From the NCBI GenBank assembly GCA_027064245.1, contig JAMOPZ010000371.1, forward strand, positions 1 through 8,710: DNA of 8,710 bases, read 5' to 3'. The notes beneath the pieces were generated by a model that saw nothing but the letters and a program-made list of their open reading frames with translations, was not told the origin of the DNA and did not search any database. Position 1 is the stretch's first letter. Each line of letters opens with the position of its first letter. This stretch comes from Campylobacterales bacterium (GTDB lineage Bacteria; Campylobacterota; Campylobacteria; Campylobacterales; Arcobacteraceae). Below, piece by piece: positions 1-6,510 of this stretch. Position numbers and translations under genes: made by a program.

Positions 1-1216
1 CTTTTGATGTATGGGCTGTTGTTAAAAATAGTATCTCATTTAATCTTTTATCAAAATGATTTAAAGATCTATTTGCCCAAGCTTTATAAAACTTATCACT
101 AATATCTTTAAATTCAAATATTTGATCTTTATATTCATGAACTACTTTTATAGCTGATTTTAGTTCATAATCCTCTACATCTTTTGCATAATCACTTAAG
201 TCATCTTCATCTTTAAACTCTTTTAAAAATTTAAATTTTTTAATATCTTGAATTGAACCATATAAAAGATGATAAACTTCTAAAGTTAAACTAAAAATTT
301 CATTTGGATCTCTTATAGTAACAAAAGGTTTTCTTAATTTTATTCTTTGTGCAATAGTAGCTATTAATGTTGCATTTGTTCTTGATATATAGCAGTGTGT
401 TAAGATAGTATCATTGTAAGATACTTTTGATTTGATTTTTACAGATTCGTTTTTAAAATTTTCTAATAGTTTATTTGCAAAAAAAGCTATATCTTCATCA
501 AATCTAAAACTATAAGACAGATATAAAGTTTTACTAGCTTTTATCTTTTCTAATGCATTTTTACTACCCCTAAAAGAATAAATTTGTTGGTGTTGATCCC
601 CTACATATATTTTAGTTTGTGATTCCAATGCATCAAAAATACCTAAAGTCACCTCATTTGTATCTTGTGCTTCATCTAAAAGTATAATATCATATTTATA
701 TTGTTTTATTTGCTCTTTTTTTAAAAGTAAATAATAATATTTTAGATAAAAATTATGAGTAGGCTTAAGCTTTCCTAATATCATAAAATTAAAGATATTT
801 CTAGCTGTTTTATGCTCTAAATCATCTTTTGAAATATCATCTTGAATATTATTACAAAAATTATCAAATATTTTCAATGCAGATATTGCTTGATTGTATG
901 TTATACTAAACTCTTTTGATATATCTATAGCTCTATAATATCCAAGATTATTTAAATTTATAGAGGTATGTTTTTTTATACCTGCAAATGCCAAGCCATG
1001 TGTTGTTTTAATATAAGTATTATTAGGAAATACCCCTGATGCTTCATTTTTGATACTAGTATTAAAAGCCAGATATAGTATTTTACTTTTTTTAAATTCA
1101 TTTGCAATTAACTTTAAAGTGGTGGTTTTACCAGTACCTGCAAATGCATTTATTTTGATCACTTTATACTGTTTTACTGCTTGTAAAATATCTTGTTGTT
1201 CTTGTGTTAATTGCAT
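1..1216 (-). CDS. Superfamily I DNA helicase, FBH1/UvrD-like (3' end cut by window)
   Basis: ATP-dependent DNA helicase of superfamily I; 405 N-terminal residues are visible and the frame is still open at the left edge. Seen in order: a Q-motif-like start (LTQEQQ, residues 3-8); Walker A AFAGTGKTT (24-32); a motif Ia region LAFNTSIKNEA (49-59) followed by FPNN and TTHGLAF (63-77), a layout typical of the FBH1 branch rather than of classical UvrD/Rep; Walker B/motif II LLDEAQDT (179-186); motif III GDQHQQIYSFRG (206-217); motif IV SYSFRF (234-239); and the start of motif V, TTAHTSK (399-405), where the window stops. The ATG at 1214-1216 lies 16 bases after the mutS2 stop, with no clear Shine-Dalgarno, so it is probably translated from the mutS2 transcript. 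Family knowledge: such enzymes unwind DNA 3'-5' and several strip recombinase filaments. That this one does so is inference. The superfamily call is strong; the FBH1 subfamily call is moderate. Confidence 0.88.
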   Translation of the reverse strand, partial: MQLTQEQQDILQAVKQYKVIKINAFAGTGKTTTLKLIANEFKKSKILYLAFNTSIKNEASGVFPNNTYIKTTHGLAFAGIKKHTSINLNNLGYYRAIDISKEFSITYNQAISALKIFDNFCNNIQDDISKDDLEHKTARNIFNFMILGKLKPTHNFYLKYYYLLLKKEQIKQYKYDIILLDEAQDTNEVTLGIFDALESQTKIYVGDQHQQIYSFRGSKNALEKIKASKTLYLSYSFRFDEDIAFFANKLLENFKNESVKIKSKVSYNDTILTHCYISRTNATLIATIAQRIKLRKPFVTIRDPNEIFSLTLEVYHLLYGSIQDIKKFKFLKEFKDEDDLSDYAKDVEDYELKSAIKVVHEYKDQIFEFKDISDKFYKAWANRSLNHFDKRLNEILFLTTAHTSK

Positions 1217-1232
1217 ATATTATTGTACCAAA

Positions 1233-3434
1233 TTATAACTTTATAACTTTAGCTCCATAGCCACCCTCTTTGGCACTTGCATCATTGAAGCTTACTACTC
1301 TTGGGTGTGTTTCTAAAAATTTTCTAACTGCATAAGATAATTTTCCAGTACCTATTCCATGATACACTAACACTTCATCAAATCCAGCAATTAATGCATC
1401 TGATATAAATTTATCAAGATTTTCTATAGCTTCATCGGCTCTTTGACCATGCAGATCTAATTTTATACTACCAGATTGAGGTTTTTGTATATTTACAGAT
1501 ATATTTTTTGGTTTTGGTTTTGGTATATTTCCACTTCTACTTAGTGCAGATAATGCAATATGCAGTTTTAGTCCATCATCTGTAAGAACCATAGCTTTTT
1601 TACCTTTTATAGATTGTAATACACCTTTTGTTGAATTATATTTTACTCTATCTCCAACTTTAAAGTTTATTGTCTCTTTTTGTTTTACAACCTTAATATC
1701 TTGTTTCTTTTTATTTGCTATATTTAAAATTTTATGTTGCTCTTTTGTATCGTTTAATTTAATAGCTTTTTTCACCTCTTGGATAGCCTCTTTATACTCT
1801 TTTTCTAAATTATCTTTTTGTTTAAAAAGATTTTTATCAATATTTTCTTTTTGTTCTTTTAAATTTCGTTCTTGTTTTTCTACTTTTTTGATCTTAGTAT
1901 CTAAAAGTTCTATTTTTTGTAAATACTCTTTTTCTAGTTCACTACTTCGCTCTATTAGTTCATTTAATCTATCTTTATCTTCACCATAAACTATTTTTGC
2001 TTTTTGTACAACACCTTGTGGTATATGATATCTTAAAGCAGTTTCAAATGCATAACTTTTTCCAATAGTACCTTGTAAAAAACTATATGTTGGCTTTCTA
2101 TTTTCTTCATCATAAAGTGCAGCTATTAAATCTACATTATTATTTGCAGCTAAAAGTGCTGCAAGTCTTTTATGGTGAGTTGTTATAACAATCTTAATAT
2201 TTTTTTGTATCAACTCCTCAATAATCACTTTAAATAAACTAGCAGCCTCATCACTATCAGTTCCTAGTTCTATCTCATCAACTCCAACAATTGCATTATC
2301 TTTTGCAAAAAGTTTACTAAATTGTACCATTCGTCCTGCAAAAGTAGATATATCATTTTTTACACTTTGAGGATCATCTAATATTGCACTTATATTTTTA
2401 AAGTGTCCTAATGTTGTATTTGTATGACATTTAAATGGTATAAGATATTTAGACATAAACACAGCACTTAAAATAGATTTTAAAAGCATAGTTTTACCAC
2501 CTGCATTTACCCCTGTGATCATAATAACTTTTTTTGAAAAATCTACAGTTATACTTTTTGGATCTTTAAGTGCTGGATGTTTAAAATCTACAAGTTTATT
2601 TAGCTTTGTATTTGATTTTGGTAGTATAAAGTTCTTATCCTCTTGTTTTGCAAACTCTATTCTTGCATAGTAATGGTCAAATCTATCAAACTCTTTATTA
2701 ATAAACTTTAAAAATTTTAGATGCCTGGTTAAAATAGAGCTAAAAGTTTTTGATATTTTATATATCACATCATCTTTTATATTTTGAAGATCTGCTTGTC
2801 GTTGTTTTAGTTCTCCTACACTATGGGGAAGTACATAAAAAAACCCACCACTACTTCTATCTAAAACTTTTGCTTTTAAGGTATGGTTAAAACCACCTCG
2901 TACAAGTAGTGTTTGTTCACCATGTACTAAATGTACTTGATGATCTACTAAATATGGTTGAAGATTTTTATTATTTATAACACTATATAGTTTTTGTTTT
3001 ATACTATCTCTATTTTGATATAAATTATTATTAACTCTATCTAGATCTTCATCAAAACCACTTTTTAATTCACCTTTTGTATCAAAAGCTTCTATTATAC
3101 TATCTAATTCTGTAGGGATTAGTATCTTAGATATCCAAGCTTCAAGAGTATCACTAAAATCAAATTTCTTAAGATAATAAAAATACCCTATTATCTTTAC
3201 AAACTCATATATTTCATCTAGTTTTATAATACCTTGTTTACTAAGATAATTTAAAGCACTATCAAGATTTTCTATCTCTTGAGGTTGTTTTAGCTCATAA
3301 TTTTGAAGATTTTTTATAATCTTATAATGAATATGGATATCACCTTGTAAAATAATATCTTTTTGTCTTGCAAAATATGATTGTAAATCACCTATATAAG
3401 ATGTTAAGTCTAGTTTATTGATTAAAGTTTTCAA
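1233..3434 (-). CDS. mutS2: MutS2 family ATPase with C-terminal Smr domain
   Basis: DNA-binding ATPase of the MutS2 branch, which limits homologous recombination (shown for Helicobacter pylori) and lacks the mismatch-recognition domain of MutS1. At 733 residues it is slightly shorter than the Bacillus protein (about 785). Seen: divergent N-terminal core/lever region (1-290); Walker A GVNAGGKT (308-315), with Val where the usual MutS2 motif has Pro; signature-like STFAGRM (363-369); Walker B IVGVDEIELGTDSDEAA (382-398); switch histidines TTHH (418-421); long Lys/Glu-rich coiled coil (about 487-575); a KOW-like beta segment VGDRV (593-597) onward; and a complete Smr domain (about 657-733) with LDLHG (659-663) and HGIGTGKL (692-699), associated with nicking or branched-DNA binding. 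The start is TTG at 3432-3434: an in-frame TAA lies two codons upstream and AGGAG sits 10 bases before it. It has its own likely promoter and leads into the helicase gene. Confidence 0.95.
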   Translation of the reverse strand: MKTLINKLDLTSYIGDLQSYFARQKDIILQGDIHIHYKIIKNLQNYELKQPQEIENLDSALNYLSKQGIIKLDEIYEFVKIIGYFYYLKKFDFSDTLEAWISKILIPTELDSIIEAFDTKGELKSGFDEDLDRVNNNLYQNRDSIKQKLYSVINNKNLQPYLVDHQVHLVHGEQTLLVRGGFNHTLKAKVLDRSSGGFFYVLPHSVGELKQRQADLQNIKDDVIYKISKTFSSILTRHLKFLKFINKEFDRFDHYYARIEFAKQEDKNFILPKSNTKLNKLVDFKHPALKDPKSITVDFSKKVIMITGVNAGGKTMLLKSILSAVFMSKYLIPFKCHTNTTLGHFKNISAILDDPQSVKNDISTFAGRMVQFSKLFAKDNAIVGVDEIELGTDSDEAASLFKVIIEELIQKNIKIVITTHHKRLAALLAANNNVDLIAALYDEENRKPTYSFLQGTIGKSYAFETALRYHIPQGVVQKAKIVYGEDKDRLNELIERSSELEKEYLQKIELLDTKIKKVEKQERNLKEQKENIDKNLFKQKDNLEKEYKEAIQEVKKAIKLNDTKEQHKILNIANKKKQDIKVVKQKETINFKVGDRVKYNSTKGVLQSIKGKKAMVLTDDGLKLHIALSALSRSGNIPKPKPKNISVNIQKPQSGSIKLDLHGQRADEAIENLDKFISDALIAGFDEVLVYHGIGTGKLSYAVRKFLETHPRVVSFNDASAKEGGYGAKVIKL

Positions 3435-3444
3435 AGATTAAGCA

Positions 3445-3449
3445 CTCCT
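3445..3449 (-). promoter_or_regulatory. Shine-Dalgarno AGGAG fixing the TTG start of mutS2
   Basis: On the minus strand AGGAG stands 10 bases before TTG at 3432-3434. An in-frame stop (3438-3440) excludes any longer reading, so this site decides the non-ATG start. Confidence 0.75.
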
Positions 3450-3465
3450 AAATAATTTATATCTT

Positions 3466-3471
3466 ATTATA
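3466..3471 (-). promoter_or_regulatory. Putative -10 box (TATAAT) of the mutS2-helicase unit
   Basis: A perfect minus-strand TATAAT in the 96-base gap upstream of mutS2, preceded by T-rich sequence (TTTAATTTTTATCAGA). This resembles Campylobacterota sigma-70 promoters, which often lack a -35 box. It would give a leader of roughly 25 bases before the TTG. In so AT-rich a gap a chance match is possible. Confidence 0.45.
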
Positions 3472-3485
3472 TCTGATAAAAATTA

Positions 3486-3532
3486 AATAAGTATTTTATA
3501 AGAGCAACATACAATACATTTTTTTACTTATT
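3486..3532 (-). repeat. Inverted repeat, 8-base arms, at the 3' end of the HTH gene
   Basis: Arms AATAAGTA (3486-3493) and TACTTATT (3525-3532) are exact inverse complements separated by 31 bases. The promoter-distal arm overlaps the stop codon of the helix-turn-helix gene. On the transcribed strand a T-rich stretch (TAATTTTTATC) follows. It could be a weak terminator or a protein-binding site. The stem is almost all A-U and the loop is long, so an efficient intrinsic terminator is unlikely. Confidence 0.3.
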
Positions 3533-4133
3533 ATATAATATCTAAAAATTTATCTTTTAGTATAGTTAATTTATTTTTATTTTTATCGTAAATAAATCTT
3601 TTATCTCCTAATTTAATCTTATCTATAATTATCTGTTTTATCTCTTTATTTGTTTTATTATGATCTTGCATATATAGAAAAAAATCTTTTATAGTGAAAT
3701 ATATAGAAGATTTTATATTTGATTTAGTTTCTAACTTTGGTTTATTTTCAATTTGATATATTGTTTTCATCTCATTAAATGCACTTTTTAAAAGATCCAC
3801 CTCACTTTGAAAAATAGTAAAAATTTTATCTTGATTTTGTTCTAATCTTACTATCTCATTTTTGTATTGTTTTCTCATAAGTTTTATAGTCTTTTGTAAA
3901 AGAGCTATTTGGTCATCTTTTGATTGTATAAGAGCTTTTTGATTATCTACAACAGATGGTTGAAAATTGTTTAATACCTCTTTTGAGATTTTAGTATCTT
4001 TTTCATCAATATAAACAAAAATCTTTCCATCTTTTTTTTCAGATTTAAGTTGCCCCTTTTTTATACGATAATGAATACCTTGCAATGATAAACCTAAAAT
4101 TGCAGCAGCTTCTTTGCTAGATACTAATTTCAT
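3531..4133 (-). CDS. Helix-turn-helix (MerR/excisionase-type) protein with coiled coil, function unknown
   Basis: A 200-residue protein I cannot name. Residues 3-40 look like an excisionase/MerR winged helix-turn-helix: SSKEAAAILGLS (5-16), the recognition-helix region QGIHYRIKKGQL (18-29), then a wing KKDGKIFVYI (33-42). Residues about 62-128 are rich in Lys, Gln, Glu and hydrophobics with heptad-like spacing and should form a coiled coil. Residues 142-200 form a separate basic C-terminal segment (SSIYFTIKDFF, then Lys/Ile-rich to the end). No transmembrane segment or signal peptide is seen. It is probably a DNA-binding dimer or oligomer. The ATG at 4131-4133 follows AGGA (4144-4147), which overlaps the queF stop, so it is co-transcribed and probably translationally coupled with queF. 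Whether it regulates queF, mutS2 or neither cannot be told. An eight-A run lies in the wing codons (4032-4039). Confidence 0.8.
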   Translation of the reverse strand: MKLVSSKEAAAILGLSLQGIHYRIKKGQLKSEKKDGKIFVYIDEKDTKISKEVLNNFQPSVVDNQKALIQSKDDQIALLQKTIKLMRKQYKNEIVRLEQNQDKIFTIFQSEVDLLKSAFNEMKTIYQIENKPKLETKSNIKSSIYFTIKDFFLYMQDHNKTNKEIKQIIIDKIKLGDKRFIYDKNKNKLTILKDKFLDII

Positions 4134-4143
4134 ATATTGCTTA

Positions 4144-4147
4144 TCCT
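4144..4147 (-). promoter_or_regulatory. Shine-Dalgarno AGGA of the HTH gene overlapping the queF stop codon
   Basis: The minus strand reads TAGGAT, so the queF stop TAG (4146-4148) shares bases with AGGA, 10 bases before the next ATG. This arrangement favours translational coupling of the two genes. Confidence 0.6.
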
Positions 4148-4526
4148 ATTTATTATCTTCACTATCTATTGTAATAACAGTATGTACATTTCCTCTTGGA
4201 TTAAAATCTGCAATTAATTTCATCTTTTTTGGTTGTAATTTAGTATACAAAGTATCATATATCTCATTTGCACTATCTTCATGTGATATATACTTATGTA
4301 AAAAAGAGTTTATATATAACTTTAAAGCTTTTAGTTCTATTACTTTGGTATCTGGTACATATTGAAGTTTTATTGTAGCAAAATCAGGATAACCACTTCT
4401 AGGACATAAAGCTACAAACTCAGGAAGCTCTATATCTATAGTATAATCTTTCTCGTGATTATTTGCCCAAAAATTTTCCTCTTTGTTGATATCAAACTCT
4501 ATTATCTCTTTTTCGCCATATTTCAT
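4146..4526 (-). CDS. queF: NADPH-dependent 7-cyano-7-deazaguanine reductase, type I QueF
   Basis: Cytosolic enzyme that reduces the nitrile preQ0 to the amine preQ1 with two NADPH, the last free-base step before insertion into tRNA for queuosine. Its 126 residues match the short unimodular (type I, Bacillus-like) class; the E. coli type is about twice as long. Seen: catalytic Cys41 and Asp48 in ALCPRSGYPDFATI (39-52); the QueF NADPH-binding motif ELKALKLY (64-71); substrate-binding HE (82-83) in SHEDSANEIYD; and FNPRG (108-112) near the end. All expected active-site residues are present. The ATG at 4524-4526 follows AAGGAA (4535-4540) by 8 bases, with a likely -10 box further upstream. No other queuosine gene is in the window. 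The next gene is the helix-turn-helix protein, 12 bases on. Confidence 0.96.
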   Translation of the reverse strand: MKYGEKEIIEFDINKEENFWANNHEKDYTIDIELPEFVALCPRSGYPDFATIKLQYVPDTKVIELKALKLYINSFLHKYISHEDSANEIYDTLYTKLQPKKMKLIADFNPRGNVHTVITIDSEDNK

Positions 4527-4557
4527 TATCTGATTTCCTTAAATTTAAGTTATAATT

Positions 4558-4563
4558 ATTATA
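4558..4563 (-). promoter_or_regulatory. Putative -10 box (TATAAT) of queF
   Basis: Minus-strand TATAAT in the 64-base gap between the ubiE stop and the queF start, about 32 bases before the ATG and 17 bases upstream of the Shine-Dalgarno. No recognisable -35 is present. The short gap also allows read-through from ubiE. Confidence 0.45.
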
Positions 4564-4590
4564 CTAAATATTGTGTTAAAAGAAATTGAA

Positions 4591-5316
4591 TTATATTTTT
4601 CTAGCTATAAAAGTTGTACTCATATCTAAGCTATACCCTTTTACAAAAATAGGTTCAAGACCTACACTTTTTAACTCATCACATAGTTGTTTTGATGTTA
4701 TAAAATTTTCTATAGAGTTTGGAAGATATGTATATGCATCTTTATTTTTTGATACGAGTCCTCCAATGTGTGGCATAAGATTATTCATATAAAATTTTGT
4801 TAATTTACTTGAAAAATTTTTCTTATTATTTTTAGTAAATTCTAAAATTATACATAATCCACCTTTTTTAAGTACTCTTGAAAACTCTTTTAGTCCATCT
4901 ACTCTATCTACTACATTTCTAATACCATAAGAGATAGATATAAAATCAGCACTATTACTATCTAGTGGTATTGATGATGCAGTAGCTTCTATAAAAGTTC
5001 TATGAGGTATCTTAGTTTTACCAACCTCCATCATACCAACACTAGGGTCAATACCTACAATATTTGATATAGAGATACCTTTGTTTGCTCCAACATACTC
5101 CCAATCTATCATAAGATCTCCTGTACCACAAGCTACATCTACTACTAAATCTAATTTTCTTTTACCATAGAAATCAAAAGCCATATTACAAGCTTTTTTT
5201 CTCCAAAGTTTATCAATACCCATGCTTAAAATTCTATTAGCTAAATCATAAGTTTTAGCAATATCATTAAACATTTTTATAATATTATCTTGATTATCTC
5301 TATTTTTTTCTGCCAT
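4591..5316 (-). CDS. ubiE: Demethylmenaquinone methyltransferase (UbiE/MenG family)
   Basis: SAM-dependent C-methyltransferase for the last step of menaquinone synthesis (demethylmenaquinone to menaquinone). In ubiquinone-making bacteria the same family also methylates the ubiquinone precursor; Campylobacterota are known for menaquinones, so MenG activity is the likely one. The 241 residues are normal length. Seen: family N-terminal signature MFNDIAKTYDLANRILS (15-31) running to the conserved LW at 37-38; SAM motif I VVDVACGTGDL (58-68); acidic motif GIDPSVGMM (88-96); post-motif SISYGIRNV (127-135); second family signature RVLKKGGLCIILEF (147-160); and YTYLPNSIENF (195-205), typical of UbiE C-termini. 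The ATG at 5314-5316 has AAGG (5323-5326) six bases upstream, overlapping the stop of the small membrane-protein gene, so it looks coupled to that gene and to the ATPase before it. The enzyme is probably membrane-associated through its lipid substrate. Confidence 0.95.
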   Translation of the reverse strand: MAEKNRDNQDNIIKMFNDIAKTYDLANRILSMGIDKLWRKKACNMAFDFYGKRKLDLVVDVACGTGDLMIDWEYVGANKGISISNIVGIDPSVGMMEVGKTKIPHRTFIEATASSIPLDSNSADFISISYGIRNVVDRVDGLKEFSRVLKKGGLCIILEFTKNNKKNFSSKLTKFYMNNLMPHIGGLVSKNKDAYTYLPNSIENFITSKQLCDELKSVGLEPIFVKGYSLDMSTTFIARKI

Positions 5317-5324
5317 TTTTTACC

Positions 5325-5573
5325 TTATATTACATATTTTGCCACTAAAAGTCCTATTACAAAACCTATATTTAAAGCTACAATAAGCTTCATAATTGTT
5401 AATTTATTGTCTTGTATTGGAATATAGTGTAAAATTTTTTTCTGTTTATTTAAACTATTATTAAAATTTACAGATGCACTATTTATTTTATCTAATGTAT
5501 CTTGAAGTGTAATTTCTACAAGTTCAAGCCTTTGAGTTAGCTCTTTTGCTTGCTTGAAACTAATATCACTCAT
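5325..5573 (-). CDS. Small single-span membrane protein, function unknown
   Basis: An 82-residue protein I do not recognise. Residues 5-45 are helical and polar with leucines at heptad-like spacing (ELTQRLELVEITLQDTLDKI, 11-30), so a short coiled coil is likely. Residues 47-57 link to one hydrophobic segment (about 58-79, with GxxxG at 70-74) ending just before the C-terminus. The topology is thus a C-terminal tail anchor with a cytoplasmic coiled coil, unless inverted. It is real rather than a chance frame: its ATG overlaps the ATPase stop by one base (TAATG), and the next gene's ribosome binding site overlaps its own stop. It probably acts with the ATPase, for example as a membrane tether. 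That is inference from gene order only. Confidence 0.75.
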   Translation of the reverse strand: MSDISFKQAKELTQRLELVEITLQDTLDKINSASVNFNNSLNKQKKILHYIPIQDNKLTIMKLIVALNIGFVIGLLVAKYVI

Positions 5574-6361
5574 TATTCTATATCAATCCATTTATCAAGT
5601 GAACAAAAAATACCATTTAAAGTTCCTAAAACATAATCTTTAGCTTCTGTTTGAAGTCGCCTAAAAAATAGAAATTTTCTAGCAGCTTCCATATCACCAC
5701 TATTTTTTGCATCCATAGCTTTTTTTGCAAAATCGGTATTATTATGAGCCATCTCCCAAACCGTACTTCCAAGATATCTACTCATTGTGATTATTTTATC
5801 ATTTTTTACTGCAAAATATTTTGGATCTTGTACAAAATCAGTAATAGTACTATCACTTCCTAAATATTTATGGCCGAAAAAGTTTACATATTGCTCTTCT
5901 AAATAATCAGGCTCTATAGATATAGCACGATTAAGTGCAAAAAATAGATTATCAGTAGAGTTACTTTCTATTTTTCTAAGTTTTTTCATAGTTGCTATTG
6001 CATTTTTTCCATCAAGTTCCCCATCACCCATAGGTACTATCCATTTCACATTACCAAATGTTCCAACTTTTGCTATCTCATTTAATACTAATGTTGATGT
6101 TTTATTTCCACCTACATCTACTATAATTTCATGATTATCATCTATTAATATCATCTCATCTAATTGAGTTAGATGATTTGTTTGAAGCATTTTTTTATTT
6201 ACAATTTCTGTTCTTGTAAAGCTTTTTGAATCATTATTTTCATCATCTATCTCTATATATGTTACTTTTTTACCATGTTTTTTGTATAAATATGGAGCAA
6301 TTACTTGCATAGCTACCGTACTTTTACCAACACCACCTTTTGTTTGAGGAATAATTATCAT
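5573..6361 (-). CDS. ParA/MinD-like P-loop ATPase
   Basis: A 262-residue SIMIBI-class ATPase. Seen: the deviant Walker A KGGVGKST (8-15) with the signature lysine K8 that marks ParA/MinD/Soj proteins; an A' segment YIEIDDENND (35-44) where ParA proteins usually have DxDPQ, so the first Asp is Glu and the Pro-Gln pair is changed; Walker B IIVDVGG (79-85); and WIVPMGDGELDG (107-118). The C-terminal 60 residues (from about 200) are helical and basic, without an obvious MinD-type amphipathic membrane helix. Family members use ATP-dependent dimerisation to position DNA, protein clusters or septum components. The VDVGG form of Walker B recalls plasmid stability/mobilisation ATPases (StbB- or TraL-like), but no ParB gene or parS-like site is seen next to it. 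The ATG at 6359-6361 follows AGGA (6368-6371) by 6 bases. It is first gene of a unit with the small membrane protein (TAATG overlap) and ubiE. The cargo is unknown. Confidence 0.88.
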   Translation of the reverse strand: MIIIPQTKGGVGKSTVAMQVIAPYLYKKHGKKVTYIEIDDENNDSKSFTRTEIVNKKMLQTNHLTQLDEMILIDDNHEIIVDVGGNKTSTLVLNEIAKVGTFGNVKWIVPMGDGELDGKNAIATMKKLRKIESNSTDNLFFALNRAISIEPDYLEEQYVNFFGHKYLGSDSTITDFVQDPKYFAVKNDKIITMSRYLGSTVWEMAHNNTDFAKKAMDAKNSGDMEAARKFLFFRRLQTEAKDYVLGTLNGIFCSLDKWIDIE

Positions 6362-6510
6362 ATCTAGTCCTATTTTAAAATAAATTTATAACTATTATAG
6401 CTAAAAAATATTAAATTTATAATATAATAAACATCTAATTTGGTTTTAGAATTATAGTAAACAAAGCACTGGTATATATGATATCTTTATATTTATTATA
6501 AAATGTTTTT
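6362..6510. other. 149-base intergenic region, longest gap in the window
   Basis: This gap separates the transporter stop from the ATPase start. It holds the -10 candidate at 6394-6399 and a second TATAAT on the minus strand at 6451-6456. I find no GC-rich hairpin, tRNA or small coding frame. If the gyrA-transporter transcript ends here, its terminator is not evident. The ends of neighbouring genes make this the most likely operon boundary. Confidence 0.5.
6394..6399 (-). promoter_or_regulatory. Putative -10 box (TATAAT) of the ATPase-ubiE unit
   Basis: Minus-strand TTTTTTAGCTATAAT: a perfect -10 with a G two bases before it and a T-rich run upstream, close to the Campylobacterota sigma-70 form. 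It lies 32 bases before the ATG. This is the best promoter candidate in the window. Confidence 0.55.

Noticed and set aside
1050..1238. Plus-strand open frame of 62 codons
   Set aside because: It lies antisense to the helicase 5' end, whose Walker A and motif Ia are clear. It has no ribosome binding site or recognisable domain, and its hydrophobic composition is a by-product of the reverse strand.
4032..4039. Eight-A run in the helix-turn-helix gene as a phase-variable tract
   Set aside because: Seven- and eight-base A/T runs are expected in a genome this AT-rich. The frame is intact, and no G/C tract of the kind that usually drives phase variation in this phylum is present.
4114..4365. Plus-strand open frame of 83 codons
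   Set aside because: Antisense to queF and the start of the helix-turn-helix gene, both well supported. No sign of its own expression.
4586..4792. Plus-strand open frame of 68 codons
   Set aside because: Antisense to the conserved C-terminal part of ubiE.
6480..6506. TTTATA/TATAAA hairpin after the transporter as a terminator
   Set aside because: The stem is six A-U pairs only and no U-run follows on the transcribed strand.
6362..6510. parS-like centromere site beside the ParA-like gene
   Set aside because: No repeated or palindromic GC-containing motif of the parS kind is visible here; the short palindromes are plain AT sequence.
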